A stretch of DNA of 64,000 nt from Halomonas sp. 25-S5 (lineage in GTDB: Bacteria; Pseudomonadota; Gammaproteobacteria; Pseudomonadales; Halomonadaceae), in the NCBI RefSeq assembly GCF_029889845.1, contig NZ_JARANV010000006.1, forward strand, positions 1-64,000. The letters run 5' to 3'. Below, one piece after another: positions 18,107 to 30,128 of this stretch. Below the pieces are notes generated by a model. The model saw only the letters and a program-made list of their open reading frames with translations, had not been told where the DNA came from and did no database searches. Positions within the stretch are counted from its first letter, which is position 1; every line of letters starts with the position of its first letter. A program made the position numbers and the translations under genes.

Positions 18107-18973
18107 ATGGACGCCGAGTTATCGCGTCGTTTGCTCAAGCTGCTGGATCACGTCGAACACTGGCTGCCGCCACCCCCGGTGGAGGTGGACTGGGCGCGGG
18201 ACGTCGCCGCCCTCTGGCAGCGCCATGCCCTGGGAGGCCGGTTGCTGCCGGTCCCGCCCCGGGACGCCCTGGCGCTCGACGACCTGCTGGGCATCGAACG
18301 CCAGAAGCTGGCGCTGGTCGACAACACCCGCGCCTTCCTGCAGGGCCATCCGGCCAACCACGCCCTGCTGTGGGGCTCGCGCGGCAGCGGCAAGTCGTCG
18401 CTGATCCGCGCCCTGCTCAATAGCCTGTCCGGCGAGGGGTTGCGTCTGGTGCAGGTGGACCGCCATGACCTCTCGGCGCTGCCGATGCTGGTGGAGCAGC
18501 TGCGCCACCAGCGCCAGCGCTTCGTCGTCTACTGCGATGATCTCTCCTTCGAGGGGCACGACGATGCCTACAAGGCGCTGAAGAGCGTGCTGGACGGGGC
18601 CCTGACCGGACCGCCGCCCAATGTGCTGCTCTACGCCACCTCCAACCGCCGCCACCTGCTGCCCGAGTCGATGAGCGACAACGAGGGCTCGCGGCTGGTG
18701 GGCGACGAGCTCCACCATGGCGATGCCGTGGAGGAGAAGATCTCGCTTTCCGACCGCTTCGGCCTGTGGCTGGGCTTCCACCCCTTCAGCCAGGATGTCT
18801 ACCTGGAGGCCTGCTGTCACTGGGTCACTCAGCTGGGCCGTCGCGAGGACTGGAACGCCGACGCGCGGGCCGAGGCGATCCGCTTCGCCACCCTGCGCGG
18901 CGGGCGAAGCGGTCGAGGTGCCTGGCAGTTTGCCACCCAGTGGGTGGGCCGCCGGCGCCTGCACGGGAAGTAG
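18107..18973 (+). CDS. DUF815-type AAA ATPase
   Basis: Walker A, WGSRGSGKSSLIRALL, sits at ~85-100 and a Walker B-like FVVYCDDLSFEG at ~140. Later motifs LLYATSNRRHLLP (sensor 1) and DRFGLWLGFHPFSQ are typical of the DUF815 family, cytosolic ATPases of unknown function found across proteobacteria. Length 288 is normal. It is convergent with der, with only 3 bp between stops, and divergent from the M48 protease. Confidence 0.85.
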   Translation: MDAELSRRLLKLLDHVEHWLPPPPVEVDWARDVAALWQRHALGGRLLPVPPRDALALDDLLGIERQKLALVDNTRAFLQGHPANHALLWGSRGSGKSSLIRALLNSLSGEGLRLVQVDRHDLSALPMLVEQLRHQRQRFVVYCDDLSFEGHDDAYKALKSVLDGALTGPPPNVLLYATSNRRHLLPESMSDNEGSRLVGDELHHGDAVEEKISLSDRFGLWLGFHPFSQDVYLEACCHWVTQLGRREDWNADARAEAIRFATLRGGRSGRGAWQFATQWVGRRRLHGK

Positions 18974-18976
18974 CTG

Positions 18977-20383
18977 TCAGCGGCGGCGGCTGTTGCGTGC
19001 CTCCTTGGTGCGTCCCAGTTCACGCTTCTTGGCCTTTTCCCGGTCGCTGGCATCGGCCATGTTGTCGAAGGGGTTCTTGCCCGAGCGGAACTCGAAGCGC
19101 ATGGGGGTGCCGCGCACCTTGAGCACCTTGCGGAAGGTGTTGGTCAGGTAGCGCTTGTAGGCCTCTGGCAGCGAGCCGGTCTGGTTGCCGTGGACCACGA
19201 TGATCGGCGGATTGCTGCCGCCCTGGTGGGCCATGCGCAGCTTGATGCGCCGCCCCTGGACCAGGGGCGGCTGGTGCTGGGTAACGGCGTCCTGGAGGAT
19301 GGAGGTCAGGCGGTTGGTCGACCAGTGGCTGTTGGCCGAGGCGAAGGCTCGTTCGATGGATGGGTAGAGGTCACCGACGCCGGTGCCGTGCAGTGCCGAG
19401 ATGAAGTGCATCTCGGCGTAGTCGGCAAAGCCCAGGCGGCGCTTGATCTCGCTGCGCATCGTCTCCTTGGCCTCGTGCTCCAGGCCATCCCACTTGTTCA
19501 CCGCCAGCACCAGGGCGCGCCCGCTGGTCAGCACATAGTCGAGCAGGTGCAGGTCCTGTTCCACCAGTCCGGTGCGGGCATCGAGCACCACCACGGCGAC
19601 GTGGCACTCCTTGATGGCCTCGAGGGTCTTGATGATCGAGAACTTCTCGGCGATCTCGCTGACGTTCTTGCGGCGGCGCACTCCCGCGGTATCCACCAGG
19701 ACATAGGGCTTGCCGCGGCGCTCGAAGGGGATCTCGATGGCGTCGCGGGTCGTGCCGGCCTCATCGAAGACCACCACCCGCTCCTCGCCGAGCAGGCGGT
19801 TGACCAGGGTCGACTTGCCGACATTGGGGCGCCCGATGACGCCGATCCGGATACCCTTGGTGCCGGTGTCGGCGGGGATGCTCTCGTCGCGCGCGGGGAA
19901 GGGTTCGAGCACCACCTCGATGAGGCTGGTGACGTTGCGGCCGTGGGCCGCGGCGATGGGGTGCGGGTCGCCTAGCCCCAGTTGCCAGAAGTCGGCCATG
20001 GCGCTGTGCTCTTCCAGGCCGTCGACCTTGTTGACCACCAACCAGGTCTTCTTCTGGTTGACCCGCAGGTGGTTGGCGATGGCCTCGTCGGCGACGTTGA
20101 GGCCGGCGCGGGCGTCGACCAGGAACAGCACGATGTCGGCCTCGTCGATGGCCACCAGCGACTGTTCGGCCATGGCCGCATTGATGCCCTCCTCGTCACC
20201 GCTGATGCCGCCGGTATCGATCACGGTGTAGGCCTTGTCGCCGAGCATGCCGTTGCCGTACTTGCGGTCGCGGGTCAGCCCCGGGAAATCCGCCACCAGG
20301 GCGTCCCGCGAGCGAGTCAGGCGGTTGAACAGCGTCGACTTGCCGACGTTGGGGCGGCCGACCAGGGCGATCACCGGCGTCAT
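18977..20383 (-). CDS. der: Ribosome-assembly GTPase Der (EngA)
   Basis: Two tandem GTPase domains: [17 protein letters not shown] (residues 8-24) with DTGG and NKVD, and [18 protein letters not shown] (~187) with DTAG and NKWD, followed by a KH-like C-terminal domain and a basic tail. Der acts in 50S subunit maturation. 468 residues fits. It is the last gene of the hisS-yfgM-bamB-der run; its ATG overlaps the bamB stop by 4 bp. Confidence 0.98.
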   Translation of the reverse strand: MTPVIALVGRPNVGKSTLFNRLTRSRDALVADFPGLTRDRKYGNGMLGDKAYTVIDTGGISGDEEGINAAMAEQSLVAIDEADIVLFLVDARAGLNVADEAIANHLRVNQKKTWLVVNKVDGLEEHSAMADFWQLGLGDPHPIAAAHGRNVTSLIEVVLEPFPARDESIPADTGTKGIRIGVIGRPNVGKSTLVNRLLGEERVVVFDEAGTTRDAIEIPFERRGKPYVLVDTAGVRRRKNVSEIAEKFSIIKTLEAIKECHVAVVVLDARTGLVEQDLHLLDYVLTSGRALVLAVNKWDGLEHEAKETMRSEIKRRLGFADYAEMHFISALHGTGVGDLYPSIERAFASANSHWSTNRLTSILQDAVTQHQPPLVQGRRIKLRMAHQGGSNPPIIVVHGNQTGSLPEAYKRYLTNTFRKVLKVRGTPMRFEFRSGKNPFDNMADASDREKAKKRELGRTKEARNSRRR

Positions 20384-21528
20384 GGACGAAGCTCCATGGC
20401 GTCCAGGGTGCCGTCGTTGGCCAGCGCATAGATGCGCCGGCGGTCGGTGAGCGGGCGCACGCTGATACCGGAGCCGTCGACGTGGGCGCGGCCGACGATC
20501 TTGCCCTCGCGAGCATCGATCAGGTGCAGATAGCCCTCGGCGTCGCCCACCACCAGGTGGTCAGTGGCGTAGGCCGGCGCGGTGAGCGAGCGTCCCTCGA
20601 GCGCCTCGTTGCGCCAGATCTCGTTGCCGGACCCGGCATCCACGGCGATCACGTGGCTGGCCTCGTCGACCACGAACAGGAAGTCCCCCACCAGGATCGG
20701 GGTGTGGTAGCTGGAGAGCTCCCGTGACCACTGCACCTCGCCGGAGGGGGCGTCGAGGGCGGCCAGGCGGCCGTTGTAGCTGGTCACGAACAGCCGGCCG
20801 TCCTGGGTGAGGACCGGCTGGCCGGCCAGGTCGACCAGGCGGTCGATCTCGCTGCGCCCCTGGGGAATGGCGATGCGACGCTCCCAGAGCGGCAGGCCGC
20901 TGCGATTGTCCAGCGTCACCAGGCGGCCATTGGCGAAGCCGGCAAAGGTGACCGGGTCGATCACCGTGGGGGTGCCGGTGCCGCGCAGGGTCAGCGAGGG
21001 GCGCGGGCCGCTGTAGACCCAGCGTTCGTCGCCGCTCTGGCGGTCCAGGGCAGTGACGCGGCCATCGACGGCCTGGACCACCAGCAGCTGCTGGTTGGCC
21101 TGGGGCGCGGCCAGCACTTCGCTGGTGACCCGCGCGCGCCACTGGATCTCGCCGTCGGCCTGGTCCAGGGACAGCACCTCGCCGTTGCGGGTGGCCAGGA
21201 AGAGACTGCCGGTCATCGCGGTCAGGCCGCTGGAGACCGGTGTGTCGAGCTCGACCTCCCAGCGGGTCTTGCCGGTGTCGGCATCCAGGGCCGCCACCAG
21301 GCCACGGCCGTCGGCGGCGAACAGGGTGTCACCGTCCTGGGCCGGCGCCACCGGGTAGCCGGCGTCGCCCAGCCCCTTGCCGACGCGCTCGCGCCACAGG
21401 GTCTCCAGCTCGGTGGTGGCATTCAGAGAGGTGAGCTCCCGCGGGGCGTACTCGGGCTCGGTCTTGCCGGCACAGCCGGCCAGCAGGGCCAGGGCCGCGG
21501 TGGCGGCAATCAGCAGGGTCGGTCTCAT
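20380..21528 (-). CDS. bamB: Outer-membrane assembly lipoprotein BamB
   Basis: A lipoprotein signal with lipobox ALLAGC is followed by PQQ-type beta-propeller repeats (e.g. [57 protein letters not shown]). BamB is a periplasmic scaffold of the BAM complex that inserts outer-membrane proteins. 382 residues is normal. It overlaps yfgM and der by 4 bp at each end, a tight operon. Confidence 0.97.
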   Translation of the reverse strand: MRPTLLIAATAALALLAGCAGKTEPEYAPRELTSLNATTELETLWRERVGKGLGDAGYPVAPAQDGDTLFAADGRGLVAALDADTGKTRWEVELDTPVSSGLTAMTGSLFLATRNGEVLSLDQADGEIQWRARVTSEVLAAPQANQQLLVVQAVDGRVTALDRQSGDERWVYSGPRPSLTLRGTGTPTVIDPVTFAGFANGRLVTLDNRSGLPLWERRIAIPQGRSEIDRLVDLAGQPVLTQDGRLFVTSYNGRLAALDAPSGEVQWSRELSSYHTPILVGDFLFVVDEASHVIAVDAGSGNEIWRNEALEGRSLTAPAYATDHLVVGDAEGYLHLIDAREGKIVGRAHVDGSGISVRPLTDRRRIYALANDGTLDAMELRP

Positions 21529-22181
21529 AGGGTGGCCTCCTCGGCGCCGAGATCGTCCAGCTTGAGCTGGACGCCGTACAGCGGCTGGTCACGTTGCTCG
21601 GCGAGCGTCAGGGCCTCGCGCCAGGCCTCACGGGCCCGGTCGGCGCGCCCCAGGGCATGCTGGGCATCGCCGCGTATCTCGGCGCGCTGGGCCGCTAGGG
21701 TCTCGGGCACGCCCTCCAGGGTGGTCAAGGCCGTCTCGGCACTGCCCTCGGCGAGTTGCAGGCGGGCCAGGCGCAGGCGCGCCAACCCTTCGAGGTAGTC
21801 GCGTTCGCTGCCCTCGACCACCGTCTCGAGGGCGGCCCGGGCCCGTTCCCGGTCACCCGCATCGATGGCCAGGCGGGCGTCGAGCAGCCGCGCCAGATCG
21901 GCGTAGAGGGTCTTGCCGTGCTCGTCGGTGATCTCGCCGACCAGCTCGGCGGCACGCTGTCGTGCATCGTCGTCCAGGTCGTCCTGGCCGCTGAGGTCAA
22001 GCAGCTGCTGGTAGCGCAGGGAGGCGGCCTCGGCCTTGCCCGCCTGATAGTCCTGCCAGGCGTTCCAGCCGAACACGCCGGCCGCGGCGATGACCACGCC
22101 GGCGATCAGCGAGGTGCCGTTCTCCTTCCACCAGCGCTTGATGGCCTCAAGCTGTTCTTCCTCGGTTCTCAGCTCCGCCAC
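21525..22181 (-). CDS. yfgM: YfgM-type ancillary SecYEG translocon subunit
   Basis: The 218-residue protein has one N-terminal membrane anchor (NGTSLIAGVVIAAAGVFGWN, ~21-40) and a periplasmic TPR-like domain. It matches YfgM, which links the Sec translocon with periplasmic chaperones such as PpiD. Its place between hisS and bamB is conserved. The ATG at 22181 is followed by EEEQLEAIKRWWKENG, the usual N-terminus. Confidence 0.92.
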   Translation of the reverse strand: MAELRTEEEQLEAIKRWWKENGTSLIAGVVIAAAGVFGWNAWQDYQAGKAEAASLRYQQLLDLSGQDDLDDDARQRAAELVGEITDEHGKTLYADLARLLDARLAIDAGDRERARAALETVVEGSERDYLEGLARLRLARLQLAEGSAETALTTLEGVPETLAAQRAEIRGDAQHALGRADRAREAWREALTLAEQRDQPLYGVQLKLDDLGAEEATL

Positions 22182-22209
22182 GGGCGGTCTCCTCTGATGC
22201 AGGTGTCCG

Positions 22210-23538
<1,329 letters not shown>

Positions 23539-23578
23539 TGCTTGCTCCTTGTCTGCTCGCCGGACGCCACCCAGGGGG

Positions 23579-24694
23579 TCAGGCGTCCCGGGCGATGACA
23601 TCCTGTTCGGCCTGCTGCTTCTCACGCACCTTGTCGCGGATCAGCCGCTCCAGGTCATCCACCAGGTGGTCGTTGCGCAGCTTGCTGGCCGGCTTGCCGT
23701 CGAGGTAGACGAGGTTGGCGGGGCTGCCGCCAGTCAGGCCGATATCGACTTCCTTGGCCTCGCCGGGGCCGTTGACCACGCAGCCGATGACCGAGACGTC
23801 CAGCGGGGTCATGACGTCCTCGAGGCGCTCTTCCAGGGCGTTCATGGTGCCGATGACGTCGAAGTTCTGGCGCGAGCAGCTGGGGCAGGCGATGAAGTTG
23901 ATGCCCTTGCTGCGCAGGCGCAGGCTCTTGAGCATGTCGAACCCGACCTTGATCTCCTCGACCGGGTCGGCGGCCAGCGACACGCGGATGGTGTCGCCGA
24001 TGCCGTCCATCAGCAGCATGCCCAGGCCAATGGAGGACTTGACGGTCCCCGAGCGCAACCCGCCGGCCTCGGTGATGCCCAGATGCAGCGGCTGCTCGAT
24101 GCGCGTGGCCAGGTCGCGGTAGGCGGCCACGGCCATGAAGACGTCGGAGGCCTTGACGCTGACCTTGAAGTCGGGGAAGTCGAGGCGATCCAGGTGGTCG
24201 ATATGGCGCATCGCCGACTCGACCAGGGCGGCGGGGGTGGGCTCGCCGTACTTCTTCTGCAGGTCCTTCTCCAGCGAGCCGGCGTTGACGCCGATGCGGA
24301 TCGGGATGCCATTGTCACGCGCGGCGCTGACCACGGCGCGCACGCGCTCCTCCTTGCCGATATTGCCGGGGTTGATACGCAGGCAGTCGACGCCGAGCTC
24401 GGCGACGCGCAGGGCGATCTTGTAGTCGAAGTGGATATCGGCGACCAGCGGCACCTCGACCTCGCGCTTGATGCGCCCGAACGCCTCGGCGGCGTCCATG
24501 TCGGGCACAGAGACGCGCACGATGTCGGCGCCGGCGGCCTCGAGCTGACGGATCTGCGCCACGGTGGCGGCCACGTCCAGGGTGTCGGTGTTGGTCATGC
24601 TCTGCACGGAGATGGGGGCATCGCCCCCGACCGGTACCTTGCCGACATGGATCTGGCGTGACGTGCGACGAATGATGGGGGATTGTGCGTGCAT
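23579..24694 (-). CDS. ispG: 4-hydroxy-3-methylbut-2-enyl diphosphate synthase IspG
   Basis: The 371-residue protein matches E. coli IspG (372). The 4Fe-4S ligands are in [10 protein letters not shown] (~268-271) and [12 protein letters not shown] (~304). It makes HMBPP in the MEP isoprenoid pathway, dependent on the Fe-S machinery encoded a few kb away. It lies between rodZ (10-bp gap) and hisS (40-bp gap). Confidence 0.97.
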   Translation of the reverse strand: MHAQSPIIRRTSRQIHVGKVPVGGDAPISVQSMTNTDTLDVAATVAQIRQLEAAGADIVRVSVPDMDAAEAFGRIKREVEVPLVADIHFDYKIALRVAELGVDCLRINPGNIGKEERVRAVVSAARDNGIPIRIGVNAGSLEKDLQKKYGEPTPAALVESAMRHIDHLDRLDFPDFKVSVKASDVFMAVAAYRDLATRIEQPLHLGITEAGGLRSGTVKSSIGLGMLLMDGIGDTIRVSLAADPVEEIKVGFDMLKSLRLRSKGINFIACPSCSRQNFDVIGTMNALEERLEDVMTPLDVSVIGCVVNGPGEAKEVDIGLTGGSPANLVYLDGKPASKLRNDHLVDDLERLIRDKVREKQQAEQDVIARDA

Positions 24695-24704
24695 GGCGAC
24701 GGAC

Positions 24705-25691
24705 TCATTCTCCCAGGGTGAAGCGGGCGACGTTGTTGGCCCCGGCGCGGGCTCGCAGGTCCACCGGCTTGCCGCCCCACACCAGCTCGACGCCGGTGGC
24801 GTTGCCCACGGTCAGGCGGAACGGCGGTTCGCCTTCGACGCGTGCCGTGGTGCCGGGTTCCTGGAGGCCGACGAAGACCCGCTGGTTGCTGGCGTCGAAG
24901 ATCTCGGTCCAGGACTGCTCGTTGAAGGTCAGCTCTAGCACCCGCGTATCGCCGGCCGCGGCCTCGGCGGGGCTCTCGGCCTCGGGAGCGGCCTCGGCCA
25001 CCGCGTCGGGCTCGGCCACCGCGGCCGTCTCACCGTCGCTGGCGGACGTGCCGTCGGTTGTGGTCTCGTCCGTGACAGGCGCCGGCTCGGCCGGCGCCTG
25101 TGGCTCGGCCGCGTCCGGCGCGTCCTCGACCAGGCCAAGGTCGCTCTCCTCCTCAGGCAGCGGCGGCAGGGAGGCGTCGCCGCTGCCGCCGTCCTCGGTG
25201 ATGGTGGTACTGCCATCCAGGCTGTCCACCGACACCGGCCCGCTGTCGCCGGGGGCGGGCGGCTGGCTGCCGCCGCGGCTCTGCCACCACATCAGCGTCA
25301 GGCCGATCAGGCCGGCGATGACCAGCAGGGTGACCAGGCGGAATAGCCAGGCGGCGAGGCGCGAGGGCGGCCGGGTGACCTGGACCGGGGTGATGCGGTG
25401 TTCGGTCTCCTGGCTGGCGAAGCGTGCCTTGTAGGCCTCGAGCACGGGGCGGTCGTCGATGCCGAGCAGGTGGGCATAGCTGCGCAGGTAGCCGCGGCGA
25501 TAGGCGGCCACCGGCACTTCCTCGTAGCTGTCGCCCTCCAGTCCCTGGATCACCGCCGGGCGCAGGTTCAGGGCGGCGGCGACCTCCTCGCGATCGAGGC
25601 CCTGGGCCTCGCGCTCGCGACGCAGCATCTCCCCCGGAGAGGCCTGGCGTGGCACGGTCTCGGCGGCATCATCGGTGTGAATGTCGCTCAT
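24705..25691 (-). CDS. rodZ: Cell-shape protein RodZ
   Basis: The N-terminus is a Cro-like HTH ([20 protein letters not shown] to [16 protein letters not shown], ~18-80), followed by a basic juxtamembrane stretch, one membrane helix ([20 protein letters not shown], ~113-132), an acidic Pro/Ala-rich linker and a beta-rich periplasmic DUF4115 domain. RodZ links MreB filaments to the wall elongation machinery. Gene order pilW-rodZ-ispG is conserved. Confidence 0.95.
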   Translation of the reverse strand: MSDIHTDDAAETVPRQASPGEMLRREREAQGLDREEVAAALNLRPAVIQGLEGDSYEEVPVAAYRRGYLRSYAHLLGIDDRPVLEAYKARFASQETEHRITPVQVTRPPSRLAAWLFRLVTLLVIAGLIGLTLMWWQSRGGSQPPAPGDSGPVSVDSLDGSTTITEDGGSGDASLPPLPEEESDLGLVEDAPDAAEPQAPAEPAPVTDETTTDGTSASDGETAAVAEPDAVAEAAPEAESPAEAAAGDTRVLELTFNEQSWTEIFDASNQRVFVGLQEPGTTARVEGEPPFRLTVGNATGVELVWGGKPVDLRARAGANNVARFTLGE

Positions 25692-25739
25692 GGCTGAGCA
25701 TCCTTCGTCAGTAAACGGTGGTCAGGGCCCGACACGGGG

Positions 25740-26468
25740 TCACTCCAGCTGGTCGGCATAGAAGCTGGCGGTGGCCGGGTCGCCGCGATCTCGGGCGATG
25801 TCGCGGGCCAGGCGCAGGGCCTCGGCTCGCGGGCCTGCCAGGCGCATGTAGGTCTCGAGCTGTTGTTCGGCGCGCTCGAGGTTGCCCTGGGCGTACTCGA
25901 GTTCGGCCAGCAGCAGGTAGCTGCGCGAGCGGCGCGGGGCGATGGCCTGGGCGCGGGTCAGGCTTTCGCGGGCGGCGGTGACGTCGCCCATCTCGAGCCG
26001 GCACTGCCCCAGGTTGGCAAAAAGCTGCGCCCGGTTGTCGTACTGGGTATCGCGGGAGGCCTGCTCGAGCTGCGCGCAGGCCTCACCGAGGCGGCCACGA
26101 TCATACAGGAACGCAGCGTAGTTGTTGCGTGCCCGGGTGAACGCGGGGTCGGCCTCGACGGCGCGCCGGAAGGTCTCGTCGGCGAGCTCGGCCTCACCCT
26201 GGCGCTGGTGGACCATGGCCATGGCCTGCAGGGCCTCGGCATCACCGGGGTCGATCTCCAGGGCCCGGTCCAGGGCATTCATGGCGCGCGGCAAGTTGTC
26301 GCGCTCGAGGTAGGCGACGCCCAGGCGGGTATAGGCCTCGGCGGCCCCGTCGCCGTCGCCCCCGGGCAGATTGGTTTGGGTGGCGCAACCGGCCAGCCAC
26401 AGCGACCCCAGCAGCATGGTGGCGGCGGGTATCTGCCTCAGCCCGGTCATGCGCGGGCGACGAGTCAT
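25740..26468 (-). CDS. pilW: Type IV pilus biogenesis lipoprotein PilW/PilF
   Basis: Starting at the ATG at 26468 (GGAGAGGATG context), 242 residues: lipobox LWLAGC, then TPR repeats (YTRLGVAYLERDNLPRAMNA, ALEIDPGDAEALQAMAMVHQ and others). PilW/PilF is the pilotin for the PilQ secretin in type IV pilus assembly and natural competence. It follows rlmN and precedes rodZ, as in Pseudomonas. Confidence 0.92.
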   Translation of the reverse strand: MTRRPRMTGLRQIPAATMLLGSLWLAGCATQTNLPGGDGDGAAEAYTRLGVAYLERDNLPRAMNALDRALEIDPGDAEALQAMAMVHQRQGEAELADETFRRAVEADPAFTRARNNYAAFLYDRGRLGEACAQLEQASRDTQYDNRAQLFANLGQCRLEMGDVTAARESLTRAQAIAPRRSRSYLLLAELEYAQGNLERAEQQLETYMRLAGPRAEALRLARDIARDRGDPATASFYADQLE

Positions 26469-26591
26469 GGCATCCTCTCCAGGTGGGCACGGAACCGATG
26501 GCCACGGGTGGCTGGCGACACGCGGGTCGGTGGTGAAAAAAAGCCCGTCCATCAAAGCGCCGAGCCCGGTTGAAGTCAAGGCGCCCCCCGG

Positions 26592-27719
26592 TCAGTCGGC
26601 GTCGATCTGGATAGACTGGATATAGCGTTCGTGGCGCTTGGTGCGATCCTTGACGCGGCCCACCAGCTGGCCGCAGGCGGCATCGATATCGTCGCCGCGG
26701 GTGGTGCGGATCAGTGCCGTGTAGCCCAGTTCATAGAGCCACTGCTGGAAGCGCACCACCTGGTTGCGCGACGGCTTCTCGTAGCCCGAGTGCGGGAAGG
26801 GGTTGAACGGGATCAGGTTGATCTTGCACGGCAGCTCCTCGAGCAGGGCGGCGAGCTGCTCGGCGTGCTCCTGCTGGTCGTTGACGTCCTTGATCACCGT
26901 GTACTCGATGGTCACCATCCGCGTGTCGTGGCACTTGGCCAGGTAGCGGTGGCAGGCGTCGAGCAGGGTACGGATGTTGTACTTGCGGTTGAGCGGTACC
27001 AGCTCGTTGCGCAGCTCGTCGTTGGCGGCATGCAACGAGATGGCCAGGCTCACGTCGAGCTCGTCACCGAGCTTGTCGATCATCGGCACCACGCCGGAGG
27101 TGGAGAGCGTGACGCGGCGCTTGGAGAGGCCGTAGCCGTCGTCGTCGAGCATCAGCTTCATCGCCGGCACGACGTTGTCATAGTTCATCAGCGGCTCGCC
27201 CATGCCCATCATCACCACGTTGGTGACGGGACGGTTGGCGGTGTCGTGGCGCGGGCCCACGCTGCGCTGCGCCACCCACACCTGGCCGATGATCTCGGCG
27301 GCGGTGAGGTTGCGCTGGAAGCCCTGCTTGCCGGTGGAGCAGAAGCTGCAGTCCAGCGAGCAGCCGACCTGGGAGGAGACGCACAGGGTGCGGCGCTTGC
27401 CGTTGTCGGCGGGAATCAGCACCGTTTCCACATAGCTGCCGTCCTCCACCTCGAGCACCCACTTGCGAGTGCCGTCGCTGGAGCTGCCCTCGTAGACCAC
27501 GCCCGGGCCGCGAATCTCGGCGACTTCGGCCAGGCGTGAGCGAAGCGCCTTGGAGAGGTTGGTCATGGCCGCGAAGTCATCGCAGCCCTCGATGTGGATC
27601 CACTTCAACACCTGGGCGGCACGGAACTTCTTCTCGCCGATGGAGAGGAAGAAGGCTTCCAGCTCCTCGCGGGTCATGCCGAGCAGGTTGGTGAGACGGG
27701 GAGCAGTGGTAGCGGTCAT
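26592..27719 (-). CDS. rlmN: Dual rRNA/tRNA adenine C2-methyltransferase RlmN
   Basis: Radical SAM enzyme with the CxxxCxxC cluster motif in [16 protein letters not shown] (~118-125), plus [13 protein letters not shown], the [15 protein letters not shown] strand and the C-terminal DIDAACGQL carrying the methyl-carrier Cys. It methylates A2503 of 23S rRNA and A37 of some tRNAs. 375 residues is normal. A palindromic element fills the gap upstream towards ndk. Confidence 0.97.
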   Translation of the reverse strand: MTATTAPRLTNLLGMTREELEAFFLSIGEKKFRAAQVLKWIHIEGCDDFAAMTNLSKALRSRLAEVAEIRGPGVVYEGSSSDGTRKWVLEVEDGSYVETVLIPADNGKRRTLCVSSQVGCSLDCSFCSTGKQGFQRNLTAAEIIGQVWVAQRSVGPRHDTANRPVTNVVMMGMGEPLMNYDNVVPAMKLMLDDDGYGLSKRRVTLSTSGVVPMIDKLGDELDVSLAISLHAANDELRNELVPLNRKYNIRTLLDACHRYLAKCHDTRMVTIEYTVIKDVNDQQEHAEQLAALLEELPCKINLIPFNPFPHSGYEKPSRNQVVRFQQWLYELGYTALIRTTRGDDIDAACGQLVGRVKDRTKRHERYIQSIQIDAD

Positions 27720-27790
27720 GGCGGTCAGCGAGTCGGTGGGGCAGTGGAGATGTTGGGGCTGGGCCCCACTCGGCAGATCGAGCTGCCGAA

Positions 27791-27932
27791 GGAAACTTCT
27801 GATTTATGTCGCGAGCGAAGAGAGGTTGGTCGCCGCCGGAGCGCAGAAACCGCAGCCTATGCGGTACTAGGTGAGGATTTCGAGCACCGCCGGCGACCAA
27901 GATATCGAGCGCAGCAATAAATCAGTGTTTCC
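27791..27932. repeat. 142-bp imperfect palindrome between rlmN and ndk
   Basis: The ends GGAAACTTCTGATTTAT (27791) and AATAAATCAGTGTTTCC (ending 27932) are inverted, and GTTGGTCGCCGCCGG pairs with CCGCCGGCGACC further in. It has the look of a MITE or an IS-derived end-to-end remnant. It abuts the ndk stop codon, which begins at 27933, and probably serves as the ndk transcript end. Confidence 0.7.
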
Positions 27933-28358
27933 TCAGCGCGGGAAGATCTCGTTCGCTTCGAAGAAATACGCAATCTCGCGCTCGGCGGATTCCGGGGAAT
28001 CAGAGCCATGCACGGCGTTGGCGTCGATGGTCTCGGCGAAGTCGGCACGGATGGTGCCCGGCGCGGCTTCCTTGGGGTTGGTGGCGCCCATCAGGTCACG
28101 GTTCGTGGCGACGGCATCCTCGCCTTCGAGGACCTGCACGACCACCGGCCCGGAGGTCATGAAGCCGACCAGGTCCTTGAAGAAGGGGCGCTCCTTGTGT
28201 TCGGCATAGAAGCCACCGGCCTTCTCCTCGGAGAGCTGGAGCATCTTGGCGGCCACGATCTTCAAGCCGGCCTTCTCGAAGCGGCTCTCGATCTCGCCGA
28301 TCACGTTCTGGGCGACGGCATCGGGCTTGATGATGGACAGGGTGCGCTGGTTGGCCAT
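27933..28358 (-). CDS. ndk: Nucleoside diphosphate kinase
   Basis: The 141-residue enzyme has the N-terminal [15 protein letters not shown] and the active-site [12 protein letters not shown] with the phosphoryl-carrying His (~117). It balances nucleoside triphosphates with ATP as donor. Linkage ndk-rlmN is conserved next to the isc locus in gammaproteobacteria. The stop codon touches the palindromic element at 27791-27932. Confidence 0.98.
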   Translation of the reverse strand: MANQRTLSIIKPDAVAQNVIGEIESRFEKAGLKIVAAKMLQLSEEKAGGFYAEHKERPFFKDLVGFMTSGPVVVQVLEGEDAVATNRDLMGATNPKEAAPGTIRADFAETIDANAVHGSDSPESAEREIAYFFEANEIFPR

Positions 28359-28418
28359 GGGGGCAGGTCTCCGGTTGGCTGGATGATGTGGCGATGGATG
28401 AAGTTGAGAGGGATAGCG

Positions 28419-28458
28419 CCGCGCCGCCCCTGGCTCCGCGAGGGAGAGGGCGGCGCGG
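28419..28458. terminator. GC-rich hairpin between iscA and ndk
   Basis: CCGCGCCGCCC at 28419-28429 pairs fully with GGGCGGCGCGG at 28448-28458 (11 bp, 18-nt loop). No T-tract follows. A 9-bp direct repeat (GAATCGGAT, 2.8 units from 28460) lies beside it. It may separate iscA and ndk transcripts. Confidence 0.4.
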
Positions 28459-28546
28459 TGAATCGGATGAATCGGATGAATCGGTCCGGCGGCGTGCGCC
28501 GACTGGGCGCGGAGTATAACGCTCCGTGACGGCGTTGAACAATCGT

Positions 28547-28873
28547 TCAGACGCTGAAGCTCTCGCCGCAGCCGCACTCATCCTTGACGTTGGGGTTGTT
28601 GAAACGGAAGAAGCGGTTGAGCCCCTCCGAGACATAGTCGACCTCGCTGCCATCGAGCATCTCCAGGGCCTCGGGGGCGACGAAGACCGTCACGCCGTGC
28701 TCCTCGAAGGTCACGTCGTCGTTGGCCGCCTCGTCGGCGAAGTTGAGCACGTAGCTGTAGCCGGAGCAGCCGCTGGGCTTGACCGAGACCCGCAGGCCAA
28801 GGCCGTGGCCTCGTTCCTCGAGCACCCGGTGGATCTGCTCGGCGGCGGCAGTGGTGATCGAAAGGTGCGCCAT
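28547..28873 (-). CDS. iscA: Fe-S cluster assembly A-type carrier (IscA-like)
   Basis: The 108-residue HesB/IscA protein has the three conserved Cys: one in [11 protein letters not shown] (~34) and two in ECGCGESF (~101-103). A-type carriers pass 4Fe-4S clusters to apoproteins. The start at 28873 has GGAGAG upstream. It follows iscS by 25 bp. The spot where iscU would normally lie between iscS and iscA is empty. Confidence 0.9.
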   Translation of the reverse strand: MAHLSITTAAAEQIHRVLEERGHGLGLRVSVKPSGCSGYSYVLNFADEAANDDVTFEEHGVTVFVAPEALEMLDGSEVDYVSEGLNRFFRFNNPNVKDECGCGESFSV

Positions 28874-28898
28874 GGTCTCTCTCCTGAACGTGGTAGGG

Positions 28899-30056
28899 TC
28901 AGACCGCCCGGCGACGCAGCCCGTGCAGGGCGTGTCGCAGGGCATCCAGTGTGCGATCGATGTCGGCCTCGGTGGTGAAGCGGCCGAAGCTGAAGCGCAG
29001 CGAAGCCAGCGCCAGAGGGCGCGGCACGCCGATGCCCTTCAGGACATAGGAGGGCTCGACGCTCGCCGAGTTGCAGGCCGAGCCGGTGGACAGCGCGATG
29101 TCGCGCAGGGCCATCAGCAGCGACTCGCCCTCCACCCCCGCGAAGGCCAGGTTGAGGATGTTGGGGACCGCCACCTCGACCGCGGTGTTGTGGTGGATAC
29201 CGGTGAGATCGCCGAGGCCCTCGAGCAGGCGGTCGCGCAGCGCCGTGATCCGCGCCTGGTCGGCCTCGCCCTCGGCGGCGGCGATGGCGAAGGCCTGGCC
29301 CATGCCGGCGATCTGGTGGGTGGCCAGGGTGCCCGAGCGCATGCCGCGCTCGTGGCCGCCGCCGTGGATCAGCGCCTCGATGCGCAGGTCCGGGTCGCGG
29401 CGCACGTAGAGGGCGCCGATGCCCTTGGGGCCGTAGGCCTTGTGGCTGGAGAGTGACATCAGGTCGATGCCGAGCCGGCCGACGTCCAGCGGGAGGCGGC
29501 CCACCGCCTGGGCGGCATCCACATGGAACGTCGCGCCGCCGGCATGGGCCACCTCGGCCAGCGCCGCCAGGTCGTGGATGACGCCCAGCTCGTTGTTCAC
29601 CGCCATCAGCGAGACCAGCACGGTGTCGTCCCGCATGGCCTCGCGCAGCTGCGCCGGGCTGATCCGCCCGTCGCACGCCGGCGTCAGCCAGGTCACCTCG
29701 AAGCCCTCGTCCTCCAGCGCCGCGGCGGTGTCGACCACTGCCTTGTGCTCGATGGTCGAGGTCACCAGATGGCGTCCACGGGCGCGGTTGGCGCGCATGA
29801 AGCCGGTCAGCGCCAGGTTGTCGGCCTCGGTGGCGCCGCTGGTCCAGACGATCTCGCGGGGGTCGGCGGCGATCAGGTCGGCGACCTGGCGACGGGCACT
29901 CTCCACCGCCTGTTCCGCCTGCCAGCCGAGCATGTGGCTGCGCGAGGCGGGATTGGCGAAGATGCCGTCCATCGTCAGGTACTGGCTCATGACCTCCGCG
30001 ACCCGCGGGTCGACCGGGGTGGTGGCGGCATAATCGAGGTAGACGGGTGCGCTCAT
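28899..30056 (-). CDS. iscS: Cysteine desulfurase IscS
   Basis: PLP-dependent enzyme of 385 residues: N-terminal [15 protein letters not shown], the PLP Lys in [12 protein letters not shown] (~205), and the mobile active-site Cys in [17 protein letters not shown] (~328). It supplies persulfide sulfur for Fe-S clusters and thiolated tRNAs. It is somewhat shorter than E. coli IscS (404). It lies 72 bp behind iscR, the standard order. Confidence 0.95.
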   Translation of the reverse strand: MSAPVYLDYAATTPVDPRVAEVMSQYLTMDGIFANPASRSHMLGWQAEQAVESARRQVADLIAADPREIVWTSGATEADNLALTGFMRANRARGRHLVTSTIEHKAVVDTAAALEDEGFEVTWLTPACDGRISPAQLREAMRDDTVLVSLMAVNNELGVIHDLAALAEVAHAGGATFHVDAAQAVGRLPLDVGRLGIDLMSLSSHKAYGPKGIGALYVRRDPDLRIEALIHGGGHERGMRSGTLATHQIAGMGQAFAIAAAEGEADQARITALRDRLLEGLGDLTGIHHNTAVEVAVPNILNLAFAGVEGESLLMALRDIALSTGSACNSASVEPSYVLKGIGVPRPLALASLRFSFGRFTTEADIDRTLDALRHALHGLRRRAV

Positions 30057-30128
30057 GGGCTCGCTGTTCTGCTATGGAATCGGGGCTGAGGGATTCGGGC
30101 CGAGGGAGTGGTGGTCAGGGACGGCAAC

